64,000 nucleotides of DNA from Caldimonas mangrovi (GTDB lineage Bacteria; Pseudomonadota; Gammaproteobacteria; Burkholderiales; Burkholderiaceae_C). A program made the position numbers and the translations under genes. The notes under the pieces are model-generated. The model did no database searches and was not told the DNA's origin. It worked only from the letters and a program-made list of their open reading frames with translations. Location: NCBI RefSeq assembly GCF_023721835.1, contig NZ_JAMKFE010000017.1:54773-118772 (forward strand), given 5' to 3'. Positions within the stretch are counted from its first letter, which is position 1. Every line of letters begins with the position of its first letter. Below, piece after piece: positions 52,296-61,100 of the stretch.

Positions 52296-52940
52296 ATGAA
52301 AACGTCACGGGAGGCCTCCCTTCCGAGCACGGTCGACCAGATCGCCGCCGCCTTGCGAGCGCAGATCATCGGCGGCGAGTTGGCCGCGGGAGCGCCCCTG
52401 CGTCAGGACTCGATCGCCCAGCAGTTCGGTGCCAGCCATGTGCCGGTCCGCGAAGCATTTCATCGGCTGCAGGCGCAAGGGCTGGTGGTGATCCTGCCTC
52501 GCCGCGGTGTGCGGGTCGCGCCGCTCGACATGGCCTCCATCCGCGAGACCGTCGAGATGCGCGGCGCGCTCGAGGCCCTGGCGCTGCAACACGCCATGCC
52601 CGGCCTGGACGACCGCCACATCGAGTTGCTCGAAGCGGCCCAGGCGCAGTGCGATGAGGCCCAGACCCTCGCCGAGTGGGACCTCGCCAACCGCGCCTTT
52701 CACCGCGCACTCGTCGCACCCTGCGGGATGCCGAGGCTGCTCGCCGTGATCGATACGCTGCAGTTGGCCAACTCACGCGTCGTTCTTGCCGCCGGCCGCA
52801 GCCGCGGATGGCAGCCCCGCTCCAACCATGACCACCGCCTGATCATCGATGCGCTGCGGCAGCGTGACGCGCCGCGGGCGCTCAGCCTGCTCGGCAGACA
52901 CATCGGCACCATGGAGCGGGTGGGCTTCCCGACGCTCTAG
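52296..52940 (+). CDS. bioR: BioR-like GntR-family biotin regulator
   Basis: A 214-residue GntR/FCD regulator. The winged helix (about 12-75) shows VDQIAAALRAQIIGGELAAG and VPVREAFHRLQAQGLV. The FCD ligand domain (about 85-205) has ETVEMRGALEALAL and NRAFHRALV. Two BioR-type boxes lie in the divergent region between it and bioB, which identifies it as BioR by context. BioR is best known from alphaproteobacteria, where it represses biotin genes. ATG 52296 immediately follows box 2, so no conventional ribosome site is present; an internal start is possible but less likely. The gap 52941-53148 after it holds no gene I can support. Confidence 0.8.
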   Translation: MKTSREASLPSTVDQIAAALRAQIIGGELAAGAPLRQDSIAQQFGASHVPVREAFHRLQAQGLVVILPRRGVRVAPLDMASIRETVEMRGALEALALQHAMPGLDDRHIELLEAAQAQCDEAQTLAEWDLANRAFHRALVAPCGMPRLLAVIDTLQLANSRVVLAAGRSRGWQPRSNHDHRLIIDALRQRDAPRALSLLGRHIGTMERVGFPTL

Positions 52941-53148
52941 TGTGCTGTCCCGCAAGCTTGTGGAATAGATGTCGAGCGCAGGCAGTGGGTGGCGAAGTTC
53001 CGGGTGTTTCCCGCCTGAACTTCTTCCACGAATTTGCGGGCAGCAGACCAGAGCCGGCGCAGGCGAAGATGTAAAAGTGCGCCGGCGTCTTGTCGATTTC
53101 CGGGTCCTCCGTTCGTCGTAGGCGTGTCACTACGAAAGGAGCCCTTCC

Positions 53149-53631
53149 ATGACTGCCCCGAGAATCGCCCCCTGCCTCTGGTTCGACAACAACGCCGAGG
53201 AGGCCGTCGAGTTCTACGGCTCGGTGTTCGGCAACGTCCGCCTCGTCAGCGTGATTCGCAACGGTGAGCACGGCCCCGGCCCCCAGGGCACGGTGCTGGC
53301 CGGCGCCTTCGAGATCGAAGGCCAGTACATCGAGTTCATCAACGGCGGGCCCACGTTCAAACTCACCGAGGCGGTTTCGCTGGCGGTGCGCTGCGACGAC
53401 CAGAGGGAAGTCGACCGCCTGTGGGACGCGCTGGTCGCCGGCGGCGGGGAGCATTCGCAGTGCGGCTGGCTCAAGGACCGCTTCGGCCTGTCGTGGCAGA
53501 TCGTGCCGCGTGTGCTCTACGAGATGCACCAGGACCCGGACCCCGCCCGCGCCGGCCGTGTGATGCAGGCCATGATGCAGATGAGGAAACTCGACATCGC
53601 CGCACTGGAACGGGCCTACGAAGGCCGTTGA
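53149..53631 (+). CDS. VOC family protein (PhnB/3-demethylubiquinone-methyltransferase-like)
   Basis: A 160-residue protein of the PhnB-like vicinal-oxygen-chelate type: PCLWFDNNAEEAVEFYGSVF at the start, FINGGPTFK, and GWLKDRFGLSWQIVPRVL at the end. The domain name 3-demethylubiquinone-9 3-methyltransferase is historical; function is unknown. AAAGGAG precedes ATG 53149. A second VOC gene follows after 36 bases. Confidence 0.87.
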   Translation: MTAPRIAPCLWFDNNAEEAVEFYGSVFGNVRLVSVIRNGEHGPGPQGTVLAGAFEIEGQYIEFINGGPTFKLTEAVSLAVRCDDQREVDRLWDALVAGGGEHSQCGWLKDRFGLSWQIVPRVLYEMHQDPDPARAGRVMQAMMQMRKLDIAALERAYEGR

Positions 53632-53667
53632 ATCCGTCCCCGTCCCCATTCACTCCAGGAGGCCCAC

Positions 53668-54111
53668 ATGTCTGCCACGACCCCCACCACCGAAGTCCAG
53701 CCCTACGTTTTCTTCCGCGGCCGCTGCCAGGAAGCCATCGATTTCTACGCTGCCGCCATCGGCGCGCAGGCCGAGCAGGTGATGCGCTTCGACCAGAGCC
53801 CCGACCCGGTGCCGGAAGGCATGTTGCAACCCGGCTACGAGCACAAGGTGATGCATGCTGCCGTGCGGATCGGCCGCACCACGCTGCTGATGTCCGACGG
53901 TTGCGGCACCGAGCCGCCCGCAGCCGGCTTCTCGCTGGCGCTGCAGGTGACCACCGAAGCCGAGGCCGACCGCGCTTTCGCGGCACTGGCCGAAGGCGGC
54001 CAGGTCACGATGCCGCTGGGCAAGACCTTCTGGTCGCCGAAGTTCGGCATGCTGACCGATCGGTTCGGCATCGGCTGGATGGTGAACGTGGCGGTCCCGC
54101 CCGCTGCTTGA
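53668..54111 (+). CDS. VOC family protein, second copy
   Basis: A 147-residue PhnB/YjdN-like glyoxalase-fold protein: QPYVFFRGRCQEAIDFYAAA, MHAAVRIGRTTLLMSDG and PLGKTFWSPKFGMLTDRFGI. It differs enough from its neighbour (53149-53631) to belong to another subfamily, so this is not a recent duplication. AGGAGG precedes ATG 53668. Probably one transcript with the first. Confidence 0.87.
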   Translation: MSATTPTTEVQPYVFFRGRCQEAIDFYAAAIGAQAEQVMRFDQSPDPVPEGMLQPGYEHKVMHAAVRIGRTTLLMSDGCGTEPPAAGFSLALQVTTEAEADRAFAALAEGGQVTMPLGKTFWSPKFGMLTDRFGIGWMVNVAVPPAA

Positions 54112-54169
54112 GGGGAGGGGAGCGCCTCGCGCGGGTCGCGGGCGGCTCCGCGCGCCCCGGTGCGAAAGA

Positions 54170-54472
54170 TCACGGGTCCAACACGCCGGGGAAGGCTGCG
54201 CGCCACGCATCGGCGAAGCGGCTCGACGCGGCCAGCGTGAGCGTGACGGTGTGCCAGCCTCCGTCCTCGACGTGCAGCTGGAGGTCGTGATCCCAGTCCA
54301 TCCCGTCGTCCATGCTGCCGTGCGTGTCGGGGAAGTGCGCCCAGGCCCAGTCGAGCAGCTGCTGCACCTCAAACATCACGGCGGCGTGCTGCGCGGCAGC
54401 GGTGGAGGCCATCGCTTCGATCGTCGTGAGGCCTCCGGCATCGTGACTGAGGTCGAAGGTGAGGTAGTCCAT
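54170..54472 (-). CDS. Hypothetical 100-residue acidic protein
   Basis: A 100-residue acidic protein rich in Asp, His and Trp (LLDWAWAHFPDTHG, DDGMDWDHDLQLHVEDGGW). No family is recognised. Codon bias at third positions is strongly GC and the composition is protein-like, so I consider it real. ATG 54472 gives a sensible N-terminus (MDYLTFDLSHDAGG). It converges with the VOC gene. Confidence 0.55.
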   Translation of the reverse strand: MDYLTFDLSHDAGGLTTIEAMASTAAAQHAAVMFEVQQLLDWAWAHFPDTHGSMDDGMDWDHDLQLHVEDGGWHTVTLTLAASSRFADAWRAAFPGVLDP

Positions 54473-54711
54473 GGGTGACTGTGCTGCCGGAAGTGTGTCT
54501 GCAGGTTGCGTAAACCCCTGATTCCGCCGAGGTTGATACGTTCGTTTGCACTCACATCGGCTTTCATGCTGCGGCGCAGCATGGGCGTGCAAGGATAGCG
54601 GCTCTCGTCCGCCGCACCCTTCCACTGCCCAGCGCACCAATGCCCTCCAGCCCTACCCGTGACCCGCAGCCGCATGCCGGCGTTTCCAACTCGTCGTCCC
54701 AGGGAGGCCGC

Positions 54712-55725
54712 ATGGAGTGGGTCGACACCCTGCGCGGCTTGGCGATTGTGCTCGTGCTGTCCTTGCATGCCTCTCTCGCGCTGAGGCGCCACGGCCTGGA
54801 GCCGTGGCAGCCGGCGGTCGAGTTCAACGAGTTCTTCGCGCCGTATCGCATGGCGATGCTGATGCTGCTGTCCGGTCTGTTGCTGGGCTCGGCGCTGCGC
54901 AAGCCGCCGCATGTCTACGTGCTGCGCAAGATCGGCTCGCTGATGTGGCCCTACGTTCTGTGGACGACGATCTACGGGGTGGCGGTGAACGAGGCCGGCG
55001 TGATCCACGTGCCGCTGTGGACGGGGGCCACCTACCTGTGGTTCCTGCTGTTCCTGTTCACCTACTATCTGGCGGGTCTGGCCCTGCGCCGGGTGCCGAC
55101 TGCTGCGGTGGTGCTCGCCTGCTTCGCGGTGTCGCTCGCCGCCCCGGACGGCACCAAGTACTTCGAGCGCTACTTCTTCCTCATGGGCTTCTTCTTTCTC
55201 GGCGCCTGGCTGCAGCAGCGCCCGGCGTGGTTGCAGGCACCGGTACTTTCCGCGCCCAAGCTGCTGATCCCCGCGGCGGCGCTCGCGCTGGGCCTGTCCG
55301 TCGCCTCGGTGCTCGGCAGTGGCATCAACTACGACGCCCGGTTCCTCGTGCCCGCGCTGGCCGGCATCGCGCTGCTGATCGCGGTGGCGAAAAGCGCGCC
55401 CGGCTCCGGCTGGGCCCGCGGGCTGAGCTTTGTCGGCCGACACTCCGTGGTCTATTTCGTTGTGCACTACCCGGTGATGTACGCCGCGATGGCGCTCGCG
55501 CTCGGCCTGGGCTACCGGGACGAGCCCGGCCTGATCTACACCGCGGCCTTGCTGACCGGGGTGCTGGTGTCGTCCGCGATGGTGGTGCTGCGCGAGCGCG
55601 CGCCCTTCACAGAAATGCTGTACTCGTTGCCGCTCAGCCAGCAGCCGCGCCGGCAGACCGTGCGGCCTCCGGTGTCGGTCATCGACGATATGGCGCCTTC
55701 TTCGGTGTTCTCCGAGTCGAAGTGA
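54712..55725 (+). CDS. Acyltransferase 3 family membrane protein
   Basis: A 337-residue membrane acyltransferase of the NodX/OafA type with about ten spans. VDTLRGLAIVLVLSLHASLAL carries the conserved Arg and His near the N-terminus, followed by FFAPYRMAMLMLLSGLLLG. Members O-acylate sugars, lipids or antibiotics. I start at ATG 54712 because AGGGAGG lies four bases upstream; ATG 54640 is an alternative adding 24 low-complexity residues. Acceptor unknown. Confidence 0.82.
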   Translation: MEWVDTLRGLAIVLVLSLHASLALRRHGLEPWQPAVEFNEFFAPYRMAMLMLLSGLLLGSALRKPPHVYVLRKIGSLMWPYVLWTTIYGVAVNEAGVIHVPLWTGATYLWFLLFLFTYYLAGLALRRVPTAAVVLACFAVSLAAPDGTKYFERYFFLMGFFFLGAWLQQRPAWLQAPVLSAPKLLIPAAALALGLSVASVLGSGINYDARFLVPALAGIALLIAVAKSAPGSGWARGLSFVGRHSVVYFVVHYPVMYAAMALALGLGYRDEPGLIYTAALLTGVLVSSAMVVLRERAPFTEMLYSLPLSQQPRRQTVRPPVSVIDDMAPSSVFSESK

Positions 55726-55783
55726 TTCTTCTGCGTGCAGTGCGAGCAGCGCGGCCGGGTGCAGCCCGCACCTGAGAAGCCCC

Positions 55784-56479
55784 TCACGGTAGAGCGGTTC
55801 TGCGAAGTGTGGAAGCGCGTGTTCGGCGAGCGCGCTGCTCAGCCCGGCCCTCGCTGGCGCCGAGGCGCAGTTCGTCGGCCAGTGCTTTGGTGGGCGCTTC
55901 GGCGAGCGCAGCGGCAGGCCCCGTGACGAGTCTGGTCAGCAGCGCTCCCATGCGTGCCACTGGCACCACGTGGTCCACCTCGACGTGATGCAGCGCGCTC
56001 TCGGGCATGCTCGGCGCCTCGGCGTCCTGCGGGTCCTGCACCACGGCCATGCCGCCACACGTCTTGATGGCCATCAGCCCCGAGGTGCCGTCGTCCAGGT
56101 GTCCGGTCAGGACGACGCCGATCGCCGCCGCACCATGGTGGACCGCCACGCTGCGAAACAGCGGGTCGATGGCCGGCCGCGTGTGGTTCTCCTTCGGCCC
56201 CCGCGTCAGCAGGATGGATTCGCGGGTGACGAGCAGGTGGTGGTCGGGCGGCGCGACGTAGACCCGCCCCGCAACGAGGGGTTCGCCGTGGACGGCATGC
56301 TGTGCCGGCAAGCCGCCGCTTCTGTGCAGCAGCCTGGGCAGCATGCTTTCGTGCGGGCCGATGTGCTGCACCACGAGGATCGCCGCCGACAGGCTGGGAC
56401 CGAGTTCGGACAGCAAGGTACGGAGCGCGGCAACGCCGCCGGACGAGGCGCCGATGGCAATGATGTTGCGCTGCGTCAT
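55784..56479 (-). CDS. Stand-alone CheB-type methylesterase
   Basis: A 231-residue protein containing only the CheB catalytic domain: IAIGASSGG (Ser of the triad), VVQHIGPHESMLPRLL (His) and VVLTGHLDDGTSGL (Asp). There is no receiver domain, so it cannot be switched by CheA phosphorylation in the usual way. Such solo CheB proteins serve alternative chemosensory or stress pathways. The last 40 residues are basic. No che neighbours. The gap 56480-56746 shows no gene. Confidence 0.85.
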   Translation of the reverse strand: MTQRNIIAIGASSGGVAALRTLLSELGPSLSAAILVVQHIGPHESMLPRLLHRSGGLPAQHAVHGEPLVAGRVYVAPPDHHLLVTRESILLTRGPKENHTRPAIDPLFRSVAVHHGAAAIGVVLTGHLDDGTSGLMAIKTCGGMAVVQDPQDAEAPSMPESALHHVEVDHVVPVARMGALLTRLVTGPAAALAEAPTKALADELRLGASEGRAEQRARRTRASTLRRTALP

Positions 56480-56746
56480 CGGTAAGCGGGAAGCGGTGCG
56501 GCACGCGGGCCGCTTCACAACACCAGAGCAGGCAGCATGCCGGCTCGGTCGATGCCGCGTCTTGCGAGTGCCGTTCCGGCCCGGCGCGCCGCGCCGCTGT
56601 GTCGACAGCTTGCCGAGCCAGACGACCGTCCCGATATGCTGCGCCGACCCTTCAGCGCTCACTCATCACATGCGCCTGACCGCCGGGCACCTCGAGTCAC
56701 CTGAAAGCGGCGACGCACGGCGCTTCGACTTCAGCCGCTCTGCGCC

Positions 56747-57059
56747 TCATGCCCGCACCAGCGTGCCGACGAGCACCAGTTGAGCGCCGACACCGACCAG
56801 GAACGCCAGCGTGCGCGGCACGATGTGCAGCTCCGAGAGGCACACCAGATAGTGGGCGGCGCGAGCCCAGAAGTACACCTCTGCGGCCACCGCAGTCCAT
56901 GCATTCGTCGCCCCGGCCGTGCAGACCGGGTGGCGGGAACCATTGCCAGCCAGGCGGACCGAGTTCGCGGAAGCGGTTGGCGACATAAGGCACCCACAGC
57001 AGCGCGGTCATCAGGCAGGTGAGCGCGAGCCAGTGCAACTCGGGGCGAAGTGTGGTCAT
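56747..57059 (-). pseudogene. Frameshifted, internally deleted MAPEG family gene
   Basis: From ATG 57059 the first frame reads like a MAPEG start (LHWLALTCLMTALLWVPYVANR, in part) up to about 56935. The downstream frame then continues the same family's C-terminal half (AAEVYFWARAAHYLVC, VPRTLAFLVGVGAQLVL) to a stop at 56747. About 30 residues normally found between, including the conserved NAxEN helix, are missing. The gene therefore carries a deletion plus frameshift and is not functional. Intact MAPEG proteins are four-helix membrane enzymes of eicosanoid/glutathione type. Confidence 0.75.
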
Positions 57060-57326
57060 GCGAAGGCAAGCCGGGTGGTGAAAGCCTTCAGGCTACCCAG
57101 CGGGTGCCCGCGCCGCCATGCCGTGTCGGCACGACAAATGGACTGTGGTGGAAGACGTGACTCACCCCCCTTCGCCAGCCCTTGCGCCCGACGTGCTGCG
57201 CTCTCCGGCCGGCGTGTGGACGTTGCGCGGGCACGCGCTGCAGATCGACCAGCCACCGGCGGCCGAACCCTCGCAGGCGCTGCCGAGCCGCCGTCTTGAC
57301 CCGGCGCACGCCGCCGCTCGCGCCCT

Positions 57327-57728
57327 CTACAGGTGTGCCGTCACCTCGGGCGGCGGCCCCGATGCGTCGTGCATGCCGTTCACGTACACGACGGGAATGG
57401 CCGCCAGCTCGGCCTCACTCACGCCTTCCAGGCAGCCGAGGTTGATCCCGTACATCTTGCCGATCGGCGTGTCGTTGCCCACGCCGAACGGCCGCACGCC
57501 GCAATGGCGGCAGAAGTGGTGGTGGTTCTTGCCGGTGTTGAAGCGGTAGAGCGTCAGTTCGGACTCGCCCCGCAGCAGCCGGAACCCGCCTTCACGCGCC
57601 ACCGCCGGCCAGAACCGCGTGCGGCGGCAGATCGAGCAGTTGCAGCGATACGAGGGTTGCGACAGATCGAGATCGGCCTCGAACTGCACGGCCTGGCAGT
57701 GGCAGGAGCCGCGGTAGGTCTTGAGCAT
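57327..57728 (-). CDS. GFA (glutathione-dependent formaldehyde-activating)-like protein
   Basis: A 133-residue zinc protein of the GFA/CENP-V fold: GSCHCQAVQFEA, RCNCSICRR and FCRHCGVRPFG supply the two zinc sites. Family members include enzymes that speed formaldehyde-glutathione adduct formation, but most are uncharacterised. The gap 57060-57326 upstream in coordinate contains no supported gene. Confidence 0.88.
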   Translation of the reverse strand: MLKTYRGSCHCQAVQFEADLDLSQPSYRCNCSICRRTRFWPAVAREGGFRLLRGESELTLYRFNTGKNHHHFCRHCGVRPFGVGNDTPIGKMYGINLGCLEGVSEAELAAIPVVYVNGMHDASGPPPEVTAHL

Positions 57729-57865
57729 GGTTCACCTGAGGAAAGACACTTGGGCACGACGATCGGGCCAGGCCGGAATCGACAGACACACGGCCAGGCA
57801 GCGCATCTGACCGCGCTGCGTCTGCCCTGACAATCCGGCGTCGCCCCAAGCGCAGGAGAACCCGC

Positions 57866-58102
57866 ATGAAGACCTATGACATCGACGTACAGCGCCTCAA
57901 GTCGGCGAAGCACGACAAGGGCGTGATCGAACTCGCGGCCGACCTTTCGGTGCTGCCGCGCACCGCGCGGGACGACCCACCCGCCGCCAGCAGCCTGCGG
58001 CTGCCCGTCGAGCACGCCCGCACCCTGGTGATCCTGCTCAAGCAGCAACTGGCCGAGCTGGACAAGCTGCAGCCGCGCAGCCGGCGGTCGGGGCGCAGCT
58101 GA
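57866..58102 (+). CDS. Small hypothetical protein (78 aa)
   Basis: A 78-residue basic protein (MKTYDIDVQRLKSAKHDKG start, Arg/Ser-rich end). AGGAG nine bases before ATG 57866 supports it as a gene. No family recognised. The LARTLVILLKQQLAELDKL-like helix (HARTLVILLKQQLAELDKLQ) near the C-terminus could form a coiled coil. Confidence 0.6.
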   Translation: MKTYDIDVQRLKSAKHDKGVIELAADLSVLPRTARDDPPAASSLRLPVEHARTLVILLKQQLAELDKLQPRSRRSGRS

Positions 58103-58116
58103 GCGTGGCGGCGCCG

Positions 58117-58334
58117 ATGAACCTCCATCGCGTCGACCTGGTCTCGCTGTCCCTGTTCAGCTTGGTTGCCCGGTCGGGCAGCATCAGCAAGCGCGCCCAA
58201 CTCGCTTCGCTGGCGGTCGGGGCGGCCAGCAAGCGGCTGTCGGACCTGGAGGCCGCGGTCGGCGCCGTGCTGCTCGAGCGCCATTCCCGCGGCGTCACGT
58301 TGACGGCGGCGGGGCAGGTCCCGCAGCGGCATGT
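58117..58334 (+). pseudogene. LysR-family gene cut by an IS481-type element
   Basis: Residues 1-73 are a good LysR winged helix (VDLVSLSLFSLVARSGSISK, ASKRLSDLEAAVGAVLLERH, GVTLTAAGQ then QRH). The similarity ends abruptly at about 58334, where IS481-like sequence begins on the other strand. The effector-binding domain is missing on both sides of the insertion, so a deletion accompanied or followed it. GTG 58105 is an alternative start. Confidence 0.8.
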
Positions 58335-58989
58335 TGGATCGGCACGTGGAGCGCGTCGAAGTAGCGGGCTGCTTGCCTCACGAAGTCCACGGCGCTGGCT
58401 TGCTTCTTGTCTGAATAAGTCTTGGTGAACGCAATGCGGCTGAGATCGTCCACTGCCACGAAGACGTACTCCCAGCCGACATTGCGGGCGCCTTGGGTTC
58501 GGTCGCCAGTGATGCGGTGGTCGACCTTGTCGAAACGATCGAGCTTCTTGATGTCGATGTGCAGCGGCTCGCCGGGCATCTCCCGCTCGTATCGCGGCTC
58601 TGGTTCATGGGGCCGAAGGTCGCTCAAGTGAGACAGGCCTGCACGTCGCGAACCCGGCACACCGTGGCCTTGGACACGCCCATGTACGAGGCGATGGTGG
58701 CCTGCAGGAACAGCTTGCGACGCAGTTCGACGATGGTTGCCGCCACCCGAGGATCGATGGCCCTCGGCGAGCGTGCCGGCCGTGAGGACTTGTCGAGCAA
58801 CTGTGGTGCTCCGCCGGCCAGGTACGGGGCATGCCATTTGCGCGCGGTGGCCGCGCTGACTCCGTGCTTGGCCACGGCTTCCGATGCAGACAAGCCACGC
58901 TCAGCGATGTCTCGAACCACCAGGCGACGCAGGTACGTCAATCGGGCATTCTTATGGGTGTTCATCCGGGTGTGGTCTTGAATTGGACA
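58333..58989 (-). mobile_element. Truncated, frameshifted IS481-family element
   Basis: From 58965 downwards the first frame encodes an IS481-type N-terminus (MNTHKNARLTYLRR, SATARKWHAPYLAGG, KSSRPARSPRAIDPRVAATI). It stops at 58624 after a frameshift near 58640. The other frame continues with RYEREMPGEPLHIDIKKL (first catalytic Asp), HRITGDRT and WEYVFVAVDDLSRIAF until about 58333. The MTDNGS block and final Glu are missing. The outer end TGTCCAATTCAAGACCACAC (58989 backwards) resembles an IS481 terminal repeat; the inner end is lost. Dead element. Confidence 0.82.
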
Positions 58990-59052
58990 GGCGGTTTGGC
59001 GATTGCCAGTCTCTCAAAACCTCTCCGGGTGAACACCCGCAACAACCTATTG

Positions 59053-60324
59053 CTAGGCAGCGAGCTTCAACGCGCGCGCCTGCTCGTCCAGCAGTTCTCG
59101 CTGGAACGCCGCAAAGCGGGGCGACGGCTGCTGCGCCTGGATCAGCCCCAGCATCGGGTCGACCACCGGCGTGCGCACGCCGGTCAATTCCTCGACGATG
59201 GCCAGCCCGCAGAACGGCACGTACGACTCGGCATAGCCGCCTTCGTGCACCATCACCAGCTTGCCGGCGCAGTGGCGCTCGGCGGCCTCTTTCATGCGCG
59301 CCGTCATCGCGCGGTACGTGTCGCTGTGCAACTGCATGCGCGCCAGCGGGTCGACCGCGTTGGCGTCGATGCCGCTGGCGACGACGATCAGGTCCGGCTT
59401 GTAGCCGTCGAGCAGCGGCATCACGATGCGGTCCATCGCATACAGGTAGGCATCGTGGCCACCGCCCGGCAGCAGCGGGATGTTGACGTTGTAGCCCAGG
59501 CCGTCCCCCTGGCCGCGGTCGCCGGCGCCGCTGTAGCCGGGCGGGAAGCAGTTCTCCTGGTGCAGCGAGATCGTCAGCACGTCGCGGCGTTCATAGAAGG
59601 CCGCCTGCGTGCCGTTGCCGTGGTGCACGTCCCAGTCGACCACGGCCACACGCAGCCCGGGGTGCGCCGCACGCGCGGCTTCGATCGCGATGGCGATGTT
59701 GGCCAGCAGGCAAAAGCCCATCGGCCGGGTCGGCATGCAATGGTGGCCCGGGGGCCGCGACAGCGCATAGGCGTTGCGCAGCGAGCCGTTCAACACCTGC
59801 GCCAGCGCTTGGACCGCGAGGCCGGCGGAGAGCTGGGCGATCTCGAAGCTGCCGCGGCCGAACGGCGCAAAGTCGCCTAGGTCGCCGCCGCCCTTTTCGC
59901 TCAAGGCGCGGAAGTCGTCGATGTAGCTCTTGGGGTGCACCCGCAGCAGGTCTTGTTCCGTCGCAGCCGGCGCTGACCGGATGGGCACGTGCTGCACCAG
60001 GCCCGACACCTCCACCAGCGACCGGAAGCGCCGCTTCGAGTCGGGCGACTCGGCGAACCCGCCGCGCGTGGCCGGCTCCACCCAGCCGCCGACCGGCAGC
60101 ACCAGTGCGTATTCGCCGCCCGTGTGCCAGAAGGTCTTTTCGTCGGAGAAGAAGGCCGTGCCGGGCCGCTGTCCTGGGCTGGGCGCTTTCGGCTGGGCCG
60201 CCGATGACGCCGAGGCTGACAGCCCCGCAGCGGCACTCGCCGCACCGGCCACCAGGCTGCCCAGGGCCGCGCGGCGGTCGGGCCGGGCGGGGCGATGTGC
60301 TTTGCGATCGATGTCGAACTGCAA
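59053..60324 (-). CDS. Tat-exported histone-deacetylase-family amidohydrolase
   Basis: A 423-residue zinc hydrolase of the class II HDAC/acetylpolyamine amidohydrolase family: SRPPGHH, VVDWDVHHGNGTQAAFYE and VHEGGYAESYVP supply the active site. The N-terminus carries a twin-arginine-like signal (PDRRAALGSLVAGAASAAAG), so it should act in the periplasm, unusual for this family. The start is TTG 60324 with AGGAGG five bases upstream. Likely substrates are acetylated polyamines or similar amides; proteins are less likely. Confidence 0.85.
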   Translation of the reverse strand: MQFDIDRKAHRPARPDRRAALGSLVAGAASAAAGLSASASSAAQPKAPSPGQRPGTAFFSDEKTFWHTGGEYALVLPVGGWVEPATRGGFAESPDSKRRFRSLVEVSGLVQHVPIRSAPAATEQDLLRVHPKSYIDDFRALSEKGGGDLGDFAPFGRGSFEIAQLSAGLAVQALAQVLNGSLRNAYALSRPPGHHCMPTRPMGFCLLANIAIAIEAARAAHPGLRVAVVDWDVHHGNGTQAAFYERRDVLTISLHQENCFPPGYSGAGDRGQGDGLGYNVNIPLLPGGGHDAYLYAMDRIVMPLLDGYKPDLIVVASGIDANAVDPLARMQLHSDTYRAMTARMKEAAERHCAGKLVMVHEGGYAESYVPFCGLAIVEELTGVRTPVVDPMLGLIQAQQPSPRFAAFQRELLDEQARALKLAA

Positions 60325-60500
60325 GAGGTCCTCCTGACGGGTGGCGGTTGGGGAATCTTCTAATGTGAACAGTCCGCAGCAAAAACGAAATCAAGGCCAT
60401 GCGCAACTACGAGAATTCGGAGTCGCTGCCATATGCAGGGGCGCTCCGGGCTCATGGCAGGATCGCGCGTGGGCATGAAATCAAGGAAAGAGGCGTTCAA

Positions 60501-61100
60501 ATGGCACCGGTCTGGGTCGACCCGAAGAAGGTTCACGAATTTGCCGATGAACAAGCCTTCCACGACTGGCTCGCCCGGCACCACGACCAGGAAGACGAGG
60601 TGTGGATCAAGCTCCACAAGGTGGGCTCACGACTGGCGTCGATCACCCCCAAGCAAGCCATCGACGTGGTGCTGTGCTGGGGCTGGATCGACGCGGTGCG
60701 CAAGGGGCTGGACGACACCAGCTACCTGCAGCGCTACACGCGCCGCCGCAAGAACAGCATCTGGAGCAAGATCAACGTCGCCAACGTGGCCCGGCTGATC
60801 GAAGCCGGCCGCATGACCGAGCACGGCCTGCGCGAAGTCGAGGCCGCCCGGGCCGACGGCCGCTGGGACCGCGCCTACGGCAGCGGCAAGGACCTGAAAA
60901 TCCCCGAAGATCTGCAGGCGGCCATCGACGCCGAGCCGAAGGCGCGCGACATGCTGAGCCGGCTCAGCGAGCAGAACCGCTTTGCACTGGCCTTCCGTAT
61001 GCACCAGGTGAAGACCGAGGCGGGGCGCAGGAAGAAGATCGAGGCCCTGGTGGGCATGCTCAAGCGGGGCGAGACGGTTTATCCGCAGAAGAAGAAATAG
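60501..61100 (+). CDS. YdeI/OmpD-associated family protein
   Basis: A 199-residue protein of the YdeI (bacteriocin-protection) family: QAFHDWLARHHDQEDEVWIK, AIDVVLCWGWIDAVRKGLD, YLQRYTRRRKNSIWSKIN and the C-terminal AFRMHQVKTEAGRRKKIE are diagnostic. In Salmonella YdeI helps resist cationic peptides; function here is untested. AAGGAAAGAGG lies upstream of ATG 60501, so the 34 codons before it are not used. Confidence 0.88.
   Translation: MAPVWVDPKKVHEFADEQAFHDWLARHHDQEDEVWIKLHKVGSRLASITPKQAIDVVLCWGWIDAVRKGLDDTSYLQRYTRRRKNSIWSKINVANVARLIEAGRMTEHGLREVEAARADGRWDRAYGSGKDLKIPEDLQAAIDAEPKARDMLSRLSEQNRFALAFRMHQVKTEAGRRKKIEALVGMLKRGETVYPQKKK

Noticed and set aside
52882..53649. Minus-strand frame covering 52941-53148 and the first VOC gene
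   Set aside because: The stretch 52941-53148 reads somewhat protein-like (WKKFRRETPG) but has no start, no family, and is joined to an antisense shadow. I could not support a gene or IS remnant.
57060..57326. Possible small gene between the MAPEG remnant and the GFA gene
   Set aside because: Short frames on both strands are Arg/Pro-rich without ribosome site or conserved motif.
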